NCBI RefSeq assembly: GCF_019710575.1 | Contig: NZ_JAHWFK010000050.1 | Span: 1-64,000, forward strand | Direction: 5' to 3' | Source: Paractinoplanes polyasparticus | Lineage (GTDB): Bacteria; Actinomycetota; Actinomycetes; Mycobacteriales; Micromonosporaceae | DNA length: 64,000 nt | Part shown: piece by piece, positions 10,155 to 19,600 of the stretch | Numbering within the stretch: the first letter of the stretch is position 1 | Layout of the letters: each line of letters starts with the position of its first letter | Translations under genes and position numbers: made by a program | The notes under the pieces: model-generated | What the model saw: the letters and a program-made list of their open reading frames with translations, nothing else | Told to the model about the DNA's origin: nothing | The model's database searches: none

Positions 10155-11231
10155 TCAGCTACGACCGGACAGCGCCCCCGGCTGTGACCAGTCCTGGACG
10201 GCGGCCAGCTGTCGGGCGACCGCGGACGCCGGGGTCAGGCGCAGCAGCGTGTCACGTAGCGGGTTGCGGCTCTGCAGCAGACGTCCCATCAGGCGGGCCC
10301 GGCGGGCGATGGCCTGGGTGCGGGGCCGGCGGTTTTTGTCGTACGCGGTGAGGGCCTCCCCGATGGGCCGAGTGCACAGCAGACGACTGAGGGTGGCCGC
10401 GTCCTCCAGGGCCATGTTGGCGCCCTGGCCGAGGTCGGGGGTCATGGCGTGAGCGGCGTCGCCGAGCAGCACGGTGGTGCCGAGCACATAGGACGCGAGC
10501 GGCTTCGCGAGGTCGTGGATGTCGGTGCGCACGACGGCGGCCGGGCCGGTGGCGTCGAGAACCTCGGCGATCGGCGCGTGCCAGCCCCCGAAGCGGCGGC
10601 GGACCTCGGCGAACTCGTCCGGGAAGGCCGTGCCGGCCGGCATCGACGCCACCCCGAACCAGTAGACGCGTCCGTCGGGCAGCGGCGCGAGGCCGAAGCG
10701 CTCACCCCGGCCGAGCGACTCGCCGGCCCCGCCCAGCAGGTCGACCGGTCGCAAGGTGACACCGCGCCAGCTCGTGTAGCCGCTGTAACGGATCTCCGTG
10801 CCCCGCGTGGGCGACCGCAATCCGTCGGCCGCGACCACCACGTCGTAGCCGGTCAAAGGCTCGACGACATTTTTCCCGTACGCGATGGTGCCCGGCCCGA
10901 GCGCGTCGGTGAGCACGCGGTGCAGGTCGGCCCGGTGCACGACGCGCAGCTCGCGGACGGCCCCCGGCGGCGTGGTGGCCAGCCAGCGCCCGTCACGCCG
11001 GCGCGACCCCGCGGTCAGCGCCTGCTCGGGCCCGGCAATGGCGCGGACGGCGTCGCCCAGGCCGATGGCGTCGAGCGCCCGGAATCCGTTGGCGAACAGC
11101 GAGAGGCCCGCCCCGACCTGCGAATCCGGGGCCGAACGCTCGAAGACGGAGACATCCCACCCGTGCCGCTGAAGGCCGACGGCAGTGGCGAGGCCGCCGA
11201 TGCCGGCCCCGATGATCGCAACTCTACTCAT
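10155..11231 (-). CDS. FAD-dependent monooxygenase (PHBH-like)
   Basis: The 358-residue protein opens with the FAD dinucleotide fold M-S-R-V-A-I-I-G-A-G-I-G-G-L and carries the family motif G-D-A-A-H-A-M-T-P-D-L-G-Q-G-A-N-M-A-L-E-D-A near residue 270 and a D-G fingerprint (V-V-A-A-D-G-L-R-S). It resembles group A aromatic hydroxylases such as salicylate or tetracycline-type monooxygenases. A longer frame reaches 11315, but the ATG at 11229-11231 begins the FAD fold. That start codon lies inside the first TetR-type operator (11222-11237), so repressor binding would block initiation directly. Probable leading gene of a TetR-controlled operon with the peroxidase. Confidence 0.87.
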   Translation of the reverse strand: MSRVAIIGAGIGGLATAVGLQRHGWDVSVFERSAPDSQVGAGLSLFANGFRALDAIGLGDAVRAIAGPEQALTAGSRRRDGRWLATTPPGAVRELRVVHRADLHRVLTDALGPGTIAYGKNVVEPLTGYDVVVAADGLRSPTRGTEIRYSGYTSWRGVTLRPVDLLGGAGESLGRGERFGLAPLPDGRVYWFGVASMPAGTAFPDEFAEVRRRFGGWHAPIAEVLDATGPAAVVRTDIHDLAKPLASYVLGTTVLLGDAAHAMTPDLGQGANMALEDAATLSRLLCTRPIGEALTAYDKNRRPRTQAIARRARLMGRLLQSRNPLRDTLLRLTPASAVARQLAAVQDWSQPGALSGRS

Positions 11232-11255
11232 GTAGAGGACTCTACGCGTGTAGAG
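11222..11255. promoter_or_regulatory. Two tandem TetR-type operators
   Basis: Two 16-bp sites share the form CTCTAC-N4-GTAGAG: 11222-11237 (spacer TCAT) and 11240-11255 (spacer GCGT). They are 18 bp apart from centre to centre, i.e. less than two helical turns, between the divergent monooxygenase and TetR genes. The first covers the monooxygenase start codon. Identical arms in both copies make this the obvious binding region for the adjacent TetR protein, autoregulating itself and repressing the oxidative operon. Confidence 0.8.
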
Positions 11256-11262
11256 TTGCCGT

Positions 11263-11787
11263 GTGAAGGTGTCCCCGAACACAGACCGTCGCGAGGCAAT
11301 CGCCGACGCGGCCATCTCCCTGGTGGCAGCCGAGGGCCTGCGGTCGCTGACGCACCGGGCGATCGACCGGGCCCTCGACCTGCCGGCCGGCTCGACGTCG
11401 TACTACGCCCGCACCCGCCGCCAGCTGATCGAGCTGATGGTCCACCGCCTGGCCAACCGCACCGTGGCCGACATGGCTCCCGGCCCGGCCTCCCTGCTCG
11501 ACCGGCTCGCCGCGCGGGCCGCCGACCACCGCGTCCGGTACGCCCTGCTGGTCGACCTGGCGGACGACGCCGAGTTGCATCCGCTGCTGACCACCGCCTC
11601 GCCGGCCCGAGCCCAGTTCCTGGCCGCCGCCGAAACCACCCTGGCCCAGGCCGGCGTGGCCGACCCCGCCCGCCACGCTCCCGCCCTGATCGCCCTGGTC
11701 GACGGCCTGCTCTTCGACCGTGTGGCCGGCTCCCGGGTGGAGAACGCGGACGAGGTGATTGCGGCCTACCTGCGGGGTATCCGGTAG
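11263..11787 (+). CDS. TetR-family transcriptional repressor
   Basis: The 174-residue protein has an N-terminal TetR DNA-binding domain (residues 9-55: R-R-E-A-I-A-D-A-A-I-S-L-V-A-A-E-G-L then L-T-H-R-A-I-D-R-A-L-D-L-P-A-G-S-T-S-Y-Y) and an alpha-helical ligand domain. The GTG start at 11263 is only 7 bases after the second operator, so the transcript has almost no leader. It is divergent from the FAD monooxygenase it presumably represses. The inducer may be an aromatic substrate of that enzyme; this is inference. Confidence 0.9.
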   Translation: MKVSPNTDRREAIADAAISLVAAEGLRSLTHRAIDRALDLPAGSTSYYARTRRQLIELMVHRLANRTVADMAPGPASLLDRLAARAADHRVRYALLVDLADDAELHPLLTTASPARAQFLAAAETTLAQAGVADPARHAPALIALVDGLLFDRVAGSRVENADEVIAAYLRGIR

Positions 11788-11790
11788 ACC

Positions 11791-12177
11791 ATGGCCACCG
11801 GAGAACCCCTGGACGCCGAGGACCGGAACGCGATGCCGGACAGTGCTTTCGCCTTCCCCCGCGTCCGCAAGGAGCCCCTCAACGACGCCCGCCACGTGCG
11901 CAACGCGCTCGCCCGCTTCGACCAGGTGCGCGACGTCACCGACCACGAACGCGACGAGGCGTTCCAACGCATCAAACGCGCCGCCGCCAAGTTCGGCGTC
12001 GACATGACCGAAGACAGCTGGCGAGAGCTCGGCAAGCCCGCCAAGGCCCGGCGCTCGTCCGACAAACCCCGCACCCAGGCCCCCAAGAAGGACCTTTACG
12101 CCGAGGCCCAGCGCAAAAAGATCCCCGGCCGCAGCACCATGACGAAGGACCAGCTCATCGAGGCCCTCCGCAAATAG
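11791..12177 (+). CDS. DUF6582-like protein with C-terminal Rho_N/SAP-type segment
   Basis: The 128-residue charged protein starts 3 bp after the TetR stop and is probably cotranscribed with it. The first 85 residues have the pattern P-D-S-A-F-A-F-P followed by R-H-V-R-N-A-L-A-R-F and D-E-A-F-Q-R-I-K-R-A-A, known from a widespread actinobacterial domain of unknown function (DUF6582, from memory). The last 28 residues (L-Y-A-E-A-Q-R-K-K-I-P-G-R-S-T-M-T-K-D-Q-L-I-E-A-L-R-K) resemble a Rho N-terminal/SAP-like helix-extended-loop-helix that binds nucleic acid. A linker rich in Lys/Arg joins them. Function unknown. Confidence 0.75.
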   Translation: MATGEPLDAEDRNAMPDSAFAFPRVRKEPLNDARHVRNALARFDQVRDVTDHERDEAFQRIKRAAAKFGVDMTEDSWRELGKPAKARRSSDKPRTQAPKKDLYAEAQRKKIPGRSTMTKDQLIEALRK

Positions 12178-12183
12178 CTCAGC

Positions 12184-12669
12184 TCAGCTCGTCGGCCGGA
12201 CGGGGAGGCGTTCGCCGGCCAGGAGGCGGCGGCCGCCTTCGACCTTGGCGTCGGTGGGGTCTCGGAAGTGCCACAGCCGGGCCAGTATCTCGGCCTCCGT
12301 CCAGCCGTAGCCGGCCTCGAAGTAGGCATTCATCTCGAGCTCGCCCGGGGCGGGCGGGGGACTTTTCGTGGGGGCGGTTCTGGGAGCGTCCGGCCGGATG
12401 GTGGGTGCTGGGGATGAGGGAACGGCGGCGCTGGGAGTCGCGGCTGGGGGCAGGGCTGCCACGCCGCCCTGGATGAAGGTGTGCATCTGGACCAGGCCGG
12501 CGACCAGGCCCGCGCTGAGCACGACGCTGCCGGCCGAGCGCAGGATCAGGCTGCGGCGGCGGTAGATCTGCGCGAGCAGTTCAATCCTGGCCCAGACCGT
12601 GGCCTGGTCGGGAGCCAGGTACTCGTGCTCCTCCATCGCGTAGCGGAGCCGTTCCTCGTGGTCGCACAC
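12184..12669 (-). CDS. Single-pass membrane protein, unknown function
   Basis: The 161-residue product has a charged N-terminal part, one membrane helix (about 42-66: L-I-L-R-S-A-G-S-V-V-L-S-A-G-L-V-A-G-L-V), a Pro/Ala-rich linker (about 74-107) and a C-terminal domain with W-T-E-A-E-I-L-A-R-L-W and D-A-K-V-E-G-G-R-R-L-L-A-G. The layout is like anti-sigma or cell-surface proteins, but no family is recognised. The start is GTG at 12669, 22 bp after the MarR stop, so it may be cotranscribed with that regulator. Confidence 0.6.
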   Translation of the reverse strand: MCDHEERLRYAMEEHEYLAPDQATVWARIELLAQIYRRRSLILRSAGSVVLSAGLVAGLVQMHTFIQGGVAALPPAATPSAAVPSSPAPTIRPDAPRTAPTKSPPPAPGELEMNAYFEAGYGWTEAEILARLWHFRDPTDAKVEGGRRLLAGERLPVRPTS

Positions 12670-12691
12670 ATCTGCTTGGACGCGGCTGACC

Positions 12692-13183
12692 TCACGTTTG
12701 TGCAGTTCCGCGGCGGTTGGCCTCGTCGGCGTAGTCGTTCATCGCGGCGCTCACGGCGGTGAGCAGGGTCTCGAACTGGGCCAGCACCTCGGGTGGGTAG
12801 CGGCTCATCACGGTGGCCATCCGGTCGGCCAACGGGTCGACGAAGCGGTGCAGCAGGGTCTCGACGCTGTCGGCGGCGATCAGGGTGATCACCCGGCGGT
12901 CCCGGGTGTCGCGGACGCGGCGGATGTGGCCGGCCGTTTCCAGGCGGTTGAGCAGGGTGGACGTGGCGCCGGGGGTCAGGCCGACGCGCCGGCCGAGCTG
13001 GGTCTGGGTGAGCGGGGCGCCCCTGTCCTGCGCGCCGAGGATCTCGACCAGCGCGGTGGCGTCGGTGACGTGCAGGCCGATCGCGCTGCCGAAACGGCGG
13101 CCGAGTTCGCCGTACGCCAGGCCGTGGTCGTGCAGGGCCTCGAGCAGGCGGGCTCGCTGGGCGTCGGACACGGAACCTGCCAT
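12692..13183 (-). CDS. MarR-family transcriptional regulator
   Basis: The 163-residue protein has a MarR winged helix: L-T-Q-T-Q-L-G-R-R-V-G-L-T-P-G-A-T-S-T-L-L-N-R-L-E-T-A-G-H-I-R-R (recognition region about 59-90) and the wing D-T-R-D-R-R-V-I-T-L. The ATG at 13183 is preferred over a TTG two codons earlier; there is no Shine-Dalgarno, and a minus-strand -10-like TGATAC close by suggests a nearly leaderless message. It is divergent from a FAD monooxygenase, with inverted repeats between the genes. It probably represses both itself and that enzyme until a phenolic or drug ligand binds. Confidence 0.88.
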   Translation of the reverse strand: MAGSVSDAQRARLLEALHDHGLAYGELGRRFGSAIGLHVTDATALVEILGAQDRGAPLTQTQLGRRVGLTPGATSTLLNRLETAGHIRRVRDTRDRRVITLIAADSVETLLHRFVDPLADRMATVMSRYPPEVLAQFETLLTAVSAAMNDYADEANRRGTAQT

Positions 13184-13193
13184 GGCCAAACCG

Positions 13194-13227
13194 TATCAGC
13201 GCTTGATAGTTTGATGGTGGAACTATC
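13194..13227. promoter_or_regulatory. Overlapping inverted repeats, candidate MarR operator
   Basis: TATCA (13194-13198) pairs with TGATA (13204-13208) across GCGCT, and GATAGTT (13205-13211) pairs with AACTATC (13221-13227) across nine bases. The two repeats share the central GATA. They fill the 55-bp gap between the divergent MarR and monooxygenase genes and end just before the GAGGAGG ribosome site of the latter. MarR proteins typically bind 16-20-bp palindromes in such positions. Confidence 0.6.
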
Positions 13228-13238
13228 GAGGAGGCCTC

Positions 13239-14411
13239 TTGAGCGCACGGGTTCTGGTCACGGGAGCGAGCATCGCGGGTCCGGCGGCGGCATACTGGCT
13301 GGCCGAGGCCGGTTTCGACGTCACGGTGCTCGAACGCGCGGGGGCACTGCGCGAGGGTGGGCAGAACATCGACGTACGGGCCACCGGGCGCGAGGTCATC
13401 CGGCGCATGGGCCTCGAGGAGGCGGTGCGCGGGCGTAACACCGGCGAGCTGGGCACCCGGTTCGTCAACGAGGCGGGCGCGGTGATCTCCGAGTTCCCGG
13501 TGGGCGGGGACGACGGACCGACCGCGGAACTCGAGATCCTGCGCGGCGCGTTGTCGCGGCTGCTGGCCGAGGCGTGCCCGGGGAGCGTGCAGTGGCGGTT
13601 CGGCGACGAGATCACCGCCGTCGACCAGGACGAGCGGGGCGCCGCGGTGACCTTCGCCTGCGGCGGGCGGGAACGCTTCGACCTGGTCGTGATCGCCGAG
13701 GGCGCCGGCTCGCGTACGCGAGAGCTGGTCTTCTCCGACGAGCCGCGGGAACGCGCGCTGGGCATGTACGTCACCTACGGCACGATCGAGCGCGAACCTC
13801 AGGACGACAACTGGTGGAAGTTCCTGGTCGTGCCGGAGGCCCGGCAGGTCTCGCTGCGGCCGGACGACGTCGGCACCATGCGGGCGATGCTCAACTTCCG
13901 TGCCGACACCCCGGTGCTGGCGGGTCTGAGCGCGTACGAGATCCGGCGCGAGCTGTGCAAGAAGTTCGCCGACCTGGGCTGGGAGGTGCCGCGCATCCTG
14001 GACGGCTTCGAGATCGCCGATGACCTGTACGTCGAATGGCTGCGGCAGGTCCAGGCCGCCACCTGGCATCGCGGCCGTGTCGTGCTGCTCGGCGACGCGG
14101 CCTGGTGCGTCACCCCGATCGGGGGCGGCGGCACGTCGCTGGCCCTCACCGGCGCGTACGTGCTGGCTGCCTTCCTCTCGGAGGGTGATCACGGGCAGGC
14201 CTTCGCCCGCTACGAGCAATGGATGCGCCCGCTCGTCGACGACGCCCAGCACCTGCCGCCCGGCGTCCCCCGGATCGCCGCCCCGGAAAGCTGGGCCGGC
14301 GTACAGGCGCTGCGCTGGGGCACCCGCGTGGCGGCCCTGCCGCTCGTCCGCACTCTGGCCGGCCGGCTGACCTCGAGCCCGGCCGGCGGGCGCGAGCTGC
14401 CCGGCCTATAA
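13239..14411 (+). CDS. FAD-dependent monooxygenase (TetX-like)
   Basis: The 390-residue flavoprotein starts with a dinucleotide fold (V-L-V-T-G-A-S-I-A-G-P-A-A-A-Y-W-L) in which the usual GxGxxG is G-A-S-I-A-G, typical of TetX-like enzymes. G-D-A-A-W-C-V-T-P-I-G-G-G-G-T-S-L-A-L-T-G-A near residue 285 is the second FAD motif. The start is TTG at 13239, chosen because GAGGAGG lies at 13228-13234 with ideal spacing. Related enzymes hydroxylate tetracyclines, rifamycins or other aromatics. Divergent transcription from MarR suggests inducible xenobiotic or antibiotic modification. Its stop overlaps the stop of the convergent phosphatase gene by 6 bp. Confidence 0.88.
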   Translation: MSARVLVTGASIAGPAAAYWLAEAGFDVTVLERAGALREGGQNIDVRATGREVIRRMGLEEAVRGRNTGELGTRFVNEAGAVISEFPVGGDDGPTAELEILRGALSRLLAEACPGSVQWRFGDEITAVDQDERGAAVTFACGGRERFDLVVIAEGAGSRTRELVFSDEPRERALGMYVTYGTIEREPQDDNWWKFLVVPEARQVSLRPDDVGTMRAMLNFRADTPVLAGLSAYEIRRELCKKFADLGWEVPRILDGFEIADDLYVEWLRQVQAATWHRGRVVLLGDAAWCVTPIGGGGTSLALTGAYVLAAFLSEGDHGQAFARYEQWMRPLVDDAQHLPPGVPRIAAPESWAGVQALRWGTRVAALPLVRTLAGRLTSSPAGGRELPGL

Positions 14412-15629
14412 GCGGCCGGGAATGCGGACGGCGAGCATGGCGATGTCGTCGGCGCGGTCGCCGGGCAACTCGGCGGCCAGGCGGGTGAGCAGGTCACGCG
14501 GCATGCCGAAGTTGCGGATGGACAGGCGGCGGTAGAAACGGGCGAAGCTCTCGTCGATGGTGTGCGCCCGGTTCTCGACCAGGCCATCGGTGTGCAGCAG
14601 CACCGTCGAGCCGGCCGGCAGCGGCGCCGTGTAGGTGTGACGAGGGGTGCCGAGGCGGGCGCCGAGCAGCATGTCGTTGCCGGTCAGCGGGCGCACCTGG
14701 CCGTCGGGCTGGATCACCACGGGCGGCGGGTGCCCGGCGTTCGACCAGCGCAGACGGTGGCCGCCGTTGGGCGCGCGGTCGATGAACGCGACCACCGCCG
14801 TGGCCATGGTCGGCTCCCCCAGCGCGTGGTTGGCCGCGTCGAGACGGCGCAGCACGGCCGACGGCGGTTCACGGCGGTCGACCAGGTAGGCCCGCAGCAT
14901 GTTGCGCAGCTGGCCCATCTTGGCCGCGGCGGCCGTGTCGTGGCCGACCACGTCGCCGATGACCAGGGCCAGCCGGTCGTTGGAGCCGGGGATCACGTCG
15001 TACCAGTCGCCGCCGACCCGCTGGGCCGCCGCCGCCCGGTAGTAGGCGGCCAGGTCGTAGTCGTCGACGTCGGGCAGCTGCGACAGCATCGCCCGCTGCA
15101 GGGTCTCGGTGACCGCGGCGCGGGCGTCGTGCTTGACCGCCCGGTCGAGCGCCTGACCGATGTAGAGGGCGAGCGTGGCGATGACGGCCCGGTCGAAGAC
15201 GTAGAACGTCTGCGGCTCGTCCCAGGCGATCAGCACGGCGCCGGCCTGATCGGGCAGCGGGGCGCAGACCGCGGCCTGCCAGCCGAGCTCGTCGAGCGCC
15301 TCGGCCAGTCCCGGGTGGACGATCATGAGGTCCATCGGGCTCTCGTGGTACTGCGAGCGCCGGTCGCGGATAGCCGTGCCGGTCAGCGTGTCGGAAACGG
15401 CCTTCGCCGCACCCCCGCGCGGATTGGGAGTGATGCCGGCCAGAACCACGGCGGCGTGCGTAGCGGACAGCGAGTCGCGCAACAGGGCCGGCACGGTCGC
15501 CAGGACGTCAGCCGTGGTCGACGTGGCAGCCAGCGCTTCGCTGGCGTGCAACAGCAGGCGGCTGCGGCGCAGGGCGGCGTCGCTCTGAACGGTCGGTTCC
15601 AGCAGGACGGGATTTCGCTCGGTCATCAT
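14406..15629 (-). CDS. GAF-domain PP2C/SpoIIE-type serine phosphatase
   Basis: The 407-residue protein has an N-terminal GAF-like sensor region (about 20-180) and a C-terminal SpoIIE/RsbU phosphatase domain with the metal-binding motifs G-G-D-W-Y-D-V (about 213) and V-I-G-D-V-V-G-H-D (about 230), and the late D-D-I-A-M-L motif. Such enzymes dephosphorylate anti-anti-sigma factors and so release alternative sigma factors. GGGGGAG precedes the ATGATG start. No anti-sigma partner is encoded nearby, so its target must lie elsewhere. Confidence 0.88.
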   Translation of the reverse strand: MMTERNPVLLEPTVQSDAALRRSRLLLHASEALAATSTTADVLATVPALLRDSLSATHAAVVLAGITPNPRGGAAKAVSDTLTGTAIRDRRSQYHESPMDLMIVHPGLAEALDELGWQAAVCAPLPDQAGAVLIAWDEPQTFYVFDRAVIATLALYIGQALDRAVKHDARAAVTETLQRAMLSQLPDVDDYDLAAYYRAAAAQRVGGDWYDVIPGSNDRLALVIGDVVGHDTAAAAKMGQLRNMLRAYLVDRREPPSAVLRRLDAANHALGEPTMATAVVAFIDRAPNGGHRLRWSNAGHPPPVVIQPDGQVRPLTGNDMLLGARLGTPRHTYTAPLPAGSTVLLHTDGLVENRAHTIDESFARFYRRLSIRNFGMPRDLLTRLAAELPGDRADDIAMLAVRIPGRL

Positions 15630-15931
15630 CGGTCTGCTCCCCCCAATTTCTTGGTTAGAGCCTGCCGACCCGAGCGCTTCCGTGCATCCGCCATATTACT
15701 GTCGTGTTCCCCGCGACCTTGTCGTCAGCGCTGCCCTTTGCTCATGTTTTGAGATAGACGGTAGGCAGTTGCACCCCGGTCAGAATTCGGCTCACCTCGA
15801 GCTCAGGTGTCACCGGGCCGGGGTTGACCAGCACGAGAAGGCCGGCCAGGCGAGTCGGGGTGCGGAGCTCTGCCCCACCATCTGACCGCAGCGCGGTCAG
15901 GGCACCGCCACCGGCACCCTGACCGCAGGGT
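15630..15931. other. 302-bp intergenic region with two hairpins
   Basis: No coding frame is supported. The part next to 15629 is AT-richer and should hold the promoter of the phosphatase gene. Near 15793-15809 CACCT and AGGTG flank CGAGCTC. At the other end are two hairpins that follow the stop of the 201-aa gene, annotated separately. Confidence 0.5.
15882..15931 (-). terminator. Double hairpin terminator of the 201-aa gene
   Basis: CTGACCGC (15882-15889) pairs with GCGGTCAG (15893-15900), and ACCCTG (15916-15921) pairs with CAGGGT (15926-15931). Both lie directly behind the minus-strand stop at 15932-15934. The sequence CTGACCGCAG occurs in both hairpins. Confidence 0.55.
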
Positions 15932-16537
15932 TCAGCTCGGGCAGCGGTCGTCGCAGCTGCCGATCGGGAAGATTATGTCGGCGCTGTCGCGCTCGGGCGG
16001 GTAGAACGCGTCGAAGCTGACGGCGACCCAGTCCCCAGCCTTGACCGGACGGGACCATTTCATCACGTACTTGTCGTCGTAGTAAGCGACAGTCGCCTTC
16101 GTTTTCAACTGGCCCTTCGGGCGCGGGTCCCAATACTTGATCGAGATCATGCAGTTGCCTTGATCGTCGCCCGGGAAGTCGACGACATGCTGCCGCTTCT
16201 CGACGCGAAACCACTGGTCGAGCACGACCGTGCCGAGTTCGGGCGCGTCCAACGCCGGGATGCCCTCTTCGCACGAGACGTCGGCGAGCTTGCCGGCCCC
16301 GGTCTCGGGGTCGAACGGCTGCTTGGCCAGAATCATCCCGGTCTGCCACGTCGCGCCACCCCGAGTCGGCGGCGGCGATGCCGCCTGGATGCGGCGGAAG
16401 AGCGCAGGCGGGCCACCGGCTTCATCCGTCAGCGGGACACCTTGCGGATAGCCCACCGGAGCGCCGAAGGCGAACCGCAGCGAGTGGATACACGCTCCGG
16501 TCAACTGGAACGTAGCGTCGCTGCTCCAGACAGTCAT
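15932..16537 (-). CDS. Protein of unknown function, 201 aa
   Basis: I do not recognise a family. The product begins MTVWSSDATFQLTG, has no signal peptide or membrane helix, and is rich in aromatic residues and short beta-strand-like segments (T-V-V-L-D-Q-W-F-R-V, C-M-I-S-I-K-Y-W-D, W-V-A-V-S-F-D-A-F-Y-P-P-E-R). It ends with a small cysteine pair (G-S-C-D-D-R-C-P-S). The composition suggests a soluble beta-rich protein, perhaps a lectin-like or inhibitor fold. GGGGAGCAG lies before the ATG at 16537. It is a single gene with its own terminator, divergent from the large cyclase-like protein by 67 bp, so a shared control region is possible. Confidence 0.6.
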   Translation of the reverse strand: MTVWSSDATFQLTGACIHSLRFAFGAPVGYPQGVPLTDEAGGPPALFRRIQAASPPPTRGGATWQTGMILAKQPFDPETGAGKLADVSCEEGIPALDAPELGTVVLDQWFRVEKRQHVVDFPGDDQGNCMISIKYWDPRPKGQLKTKATVAYYDDKYVMKWSRPVKAGDWVAVSFDAFYPPERDSADIIFPIGSCDDRCPS

Positions 16538-16604
16538 GGTCTGCTCCCCTTTGCGACAGGCGCGCTGAGAGTAATGATTGGTCCCCGTCAGTACGATTCG
16601 AAGG

Positions 16605-19600
16605 GTGGCCGCACAAGGCGTGGCGCAGCAGCCGTCGACGACACCATCGTCACAGATCGTGAGTGAGCTGGCCGCGACCTGGCGGTCCTACCTGCCCGAA
16701 CATACGGTGCGGCTGCTCCTGACCGCCGAAAGTGTCAGTAACCCGCCAGTAACCCAGCGGGCCGAGGCGGTCGTCCTCTACGCCGATGTGGTCGGCTTCA
16801 CGGCTCTGGCCGGGAGCTTTGCCGGCTCGGGCAGCTATGGCACCGAGCAGCTCACCCGCATCATCAACAACTGGTTCGCCGTCACCGCCGACGCCATCGC
16901 CGCGTCCGGTGGGAGCGTGGTCGACTTCGCGGGCGACGCGCTGGTCGGCATGTTCGACTACACGCCCGAGACCGCGGCCGCCGTGGCTCGTCGGGCGATC
17001 CGGTGCGCCGAGCTCATTCGCGAGGCCACCGCCGAGGTGCCGCCGGTGCCGACGCCGGATGGCGCGCGCTCCTTGACGATCCGAGTCGGCATAGCATCCG
17101 GCCCTGTTCTTCTGATGCTCCTGGGCGACCCCGAAACCCGGCTACAGCACCTGATCGCCGGTCCGGCGCTCGCGAGTGCGATCGACGCGCTGCACCGAGC
17201 CGACCGGGGCGGCATCGTCGTCGACGAGGTGCTCCAGCGGGTCGCCGGCCCCCTCGCATCGCCCGCGCCGCCTTACGCTCCGCCGGCGCCGCCGCCGGCC
17301 GAGCTCGAGCGGCTGATCGAGCCCTTCCTGCATCCGGCCATCCGTACGAGACTTCGATTCGGGCGCCACGAGTTGGTCAACGAGCATCGCAAGGTCACCA
17401 CCGCTTTCGTGCAGCTACCCGACCTGTCGATCGACGACCCGACGACAGTTGAGGCGTTGCAGTCCTATCTGGCCGCCGGAGTCAAGGTCATCGACCGGTA
17501 CGGCGGACATCTTCGCCACCTCATGGCCGACGACAAAGGAACCGTGCTGGTGGCCGTGTTCGGCACGCCGGTTAGTCACGAGGACGACGAGGAACGGGCA
17601 CTGCGGTGCTGCCTCGAGCTGCTGGCCCTGCCTGGCGGAGCCGACCGAGGCGGGGTTACCACCGGTCCGGTCTTCTGCGGTGAGGTCGGGTCGGACGTCC
17701 GCCGGGAGTACGCCGTTGTCGGTGATTCGGTCATCCTGGCCTCGCGCCTCATGCAAGCAGCTCCACCGGGACACCTGCTACTGGACACCGCCACTTTTGA
17801 GCGGGTACGCGATCTGGTCGTTACCAACGGGCCGATCGAGGTGCTCGCCAAGGGTAAGACCGAGCCGGTTCCGGGTTGGGTCGTCGCTGGGTTGCGGGAC
17901 ACCGTAGCGAAGAGTCCTCTGCCGTCCCCCGTGTCCGGTGCGCTGGTCGGTCGTGCGGTCGAGATGGCCCAGTTGCGCGAACTGGTGCTCGAGGTGAGCG
18001 TCGGCCGGGGGCGGGTGATCTGGCTGTACGGCGAGGCGGGCGTCGGCAAGACGCGGTTGGCCGGAGAGATGTGCCGGATGGCCGCGACGGTCGGCTTCAC
18101 GGGCTACAGCGGCAGTTGCCGGTCCCACCAGACCAGTTCCAGCTACCTGGTGTGGCACTCCATCTGGCGGGAGCTGCTCGAGATCGACCCGGAGCTTGAT
18201 CTTGATGAGCAACGGGAGGCGCTGACCGCGCGGGTCGCCCGCTATGACGGCACGGGGCAGCGGGCGCCGCTGGTCGCCGCCGTGATCGATCTGCCGATGC
18301 CGGACAATGATCTCACCGCCCAGCTCGACCGCACCGGCCGAGACGTGCTGCTGCGCTCGACGTTGCTGGCCTGCCTGCGCGAGCGAGCCAAGCAGGGGCC
18401 GCTGGTCCTCGTGCTCGAGGACTGTCACTGGATCGACCCGGCCTCGCTGAGCCTGCTCGAGCTCATCACCAGCCGGCTCGCCGAGCTTCCCGTCCTGCTG
18501 CTGGCCACGTCACGGGAGTCCGCTCCCGACTCGCTCGTCGAGACGGAGCACGTCACAGGTCTGAGGCTGCTTCAGATGACCGGTCCGGACGCCCGGCGAC
18601 TGGCCACTCGACGCCTGCACGACCGCTATGGGCCGGACGCGTTCATCGCCGCCGAGTTGATCGACCAGATCTACGACCAAGCCGGCGGCAACGCGTTCTA
18701 CATCGAGGAGCTCGTCGCCTATCTGCACGGCAACGGCATCGACCCGTCGGATCCGGCCGGGCTCGCCGCGCTGCAGGTCCCCGGCAGTCTCCAGCGGCTG
18801 GTGATGGCACGCATCGACCAGTTGACCGATGATGAGAAGGCCGCCATCAAGGTGGCCAGCGTGATCGGGCGCCGGTTCCAGCCACCGTGGATCGCCTCGG
18901 TCTATCCGGCGGCCGGGTCGGCCTCCGAGGTTGCCGCCCATCTCGTCCGGCTGGACATGTTGGAGCTCACCCCGCAGATCGCGGCATTGCCCGAACCGGA
19001 GTACGAGTTCAAGCACCCGATCACCCAGGAGACGGCCTACCAGAGCATCGCCTATGACACTCGTGCCTCCCTGCACGAGCGGGCCGCCCTGTTCATCGAG
19101 GATTCGTTCGCCGACCGCCTCATCCAGTACGTCGATCTGCTCGCCCACCACTACGCGCGTACCGACCGTCTCGATAAGCAGATGATCTGGTTCCGCGCAG
19201 CCGGCGACAGGGCTAAGGCGCTCTACGCCAACAAGGCGGCCACCCACTATTACGGCCGGTTGCTTCCCTTGCTGCCCGAAGCCGACCAGGCCGCGTTGCA
19301 CATCGAGATCGGCACCGTGCACCACCTCATCGGACAGTGGACCGAGGCCGAGCGTCATTACCGTCTGGCGTTGCGGGCCGCGGAGTCGACCGGACGCCGC
19401 GACATCGTCGCCGCCAGTCAGCGGCAGCTCGGTGACCTGCTCACCTACACCGGGTCGCAGGCCGAAGCCGTGAGCTGGCTGGAGCGCGCCCTGGCCGGCT
19501 TCGAGAGGCTGGGTGACGCGGCCGGCCTGTCACGCACCATGGACCGAATGACGTTCGCACTGCATCGTCAGGGCGAATACGGCGAGGCGGTCGCCATGGC

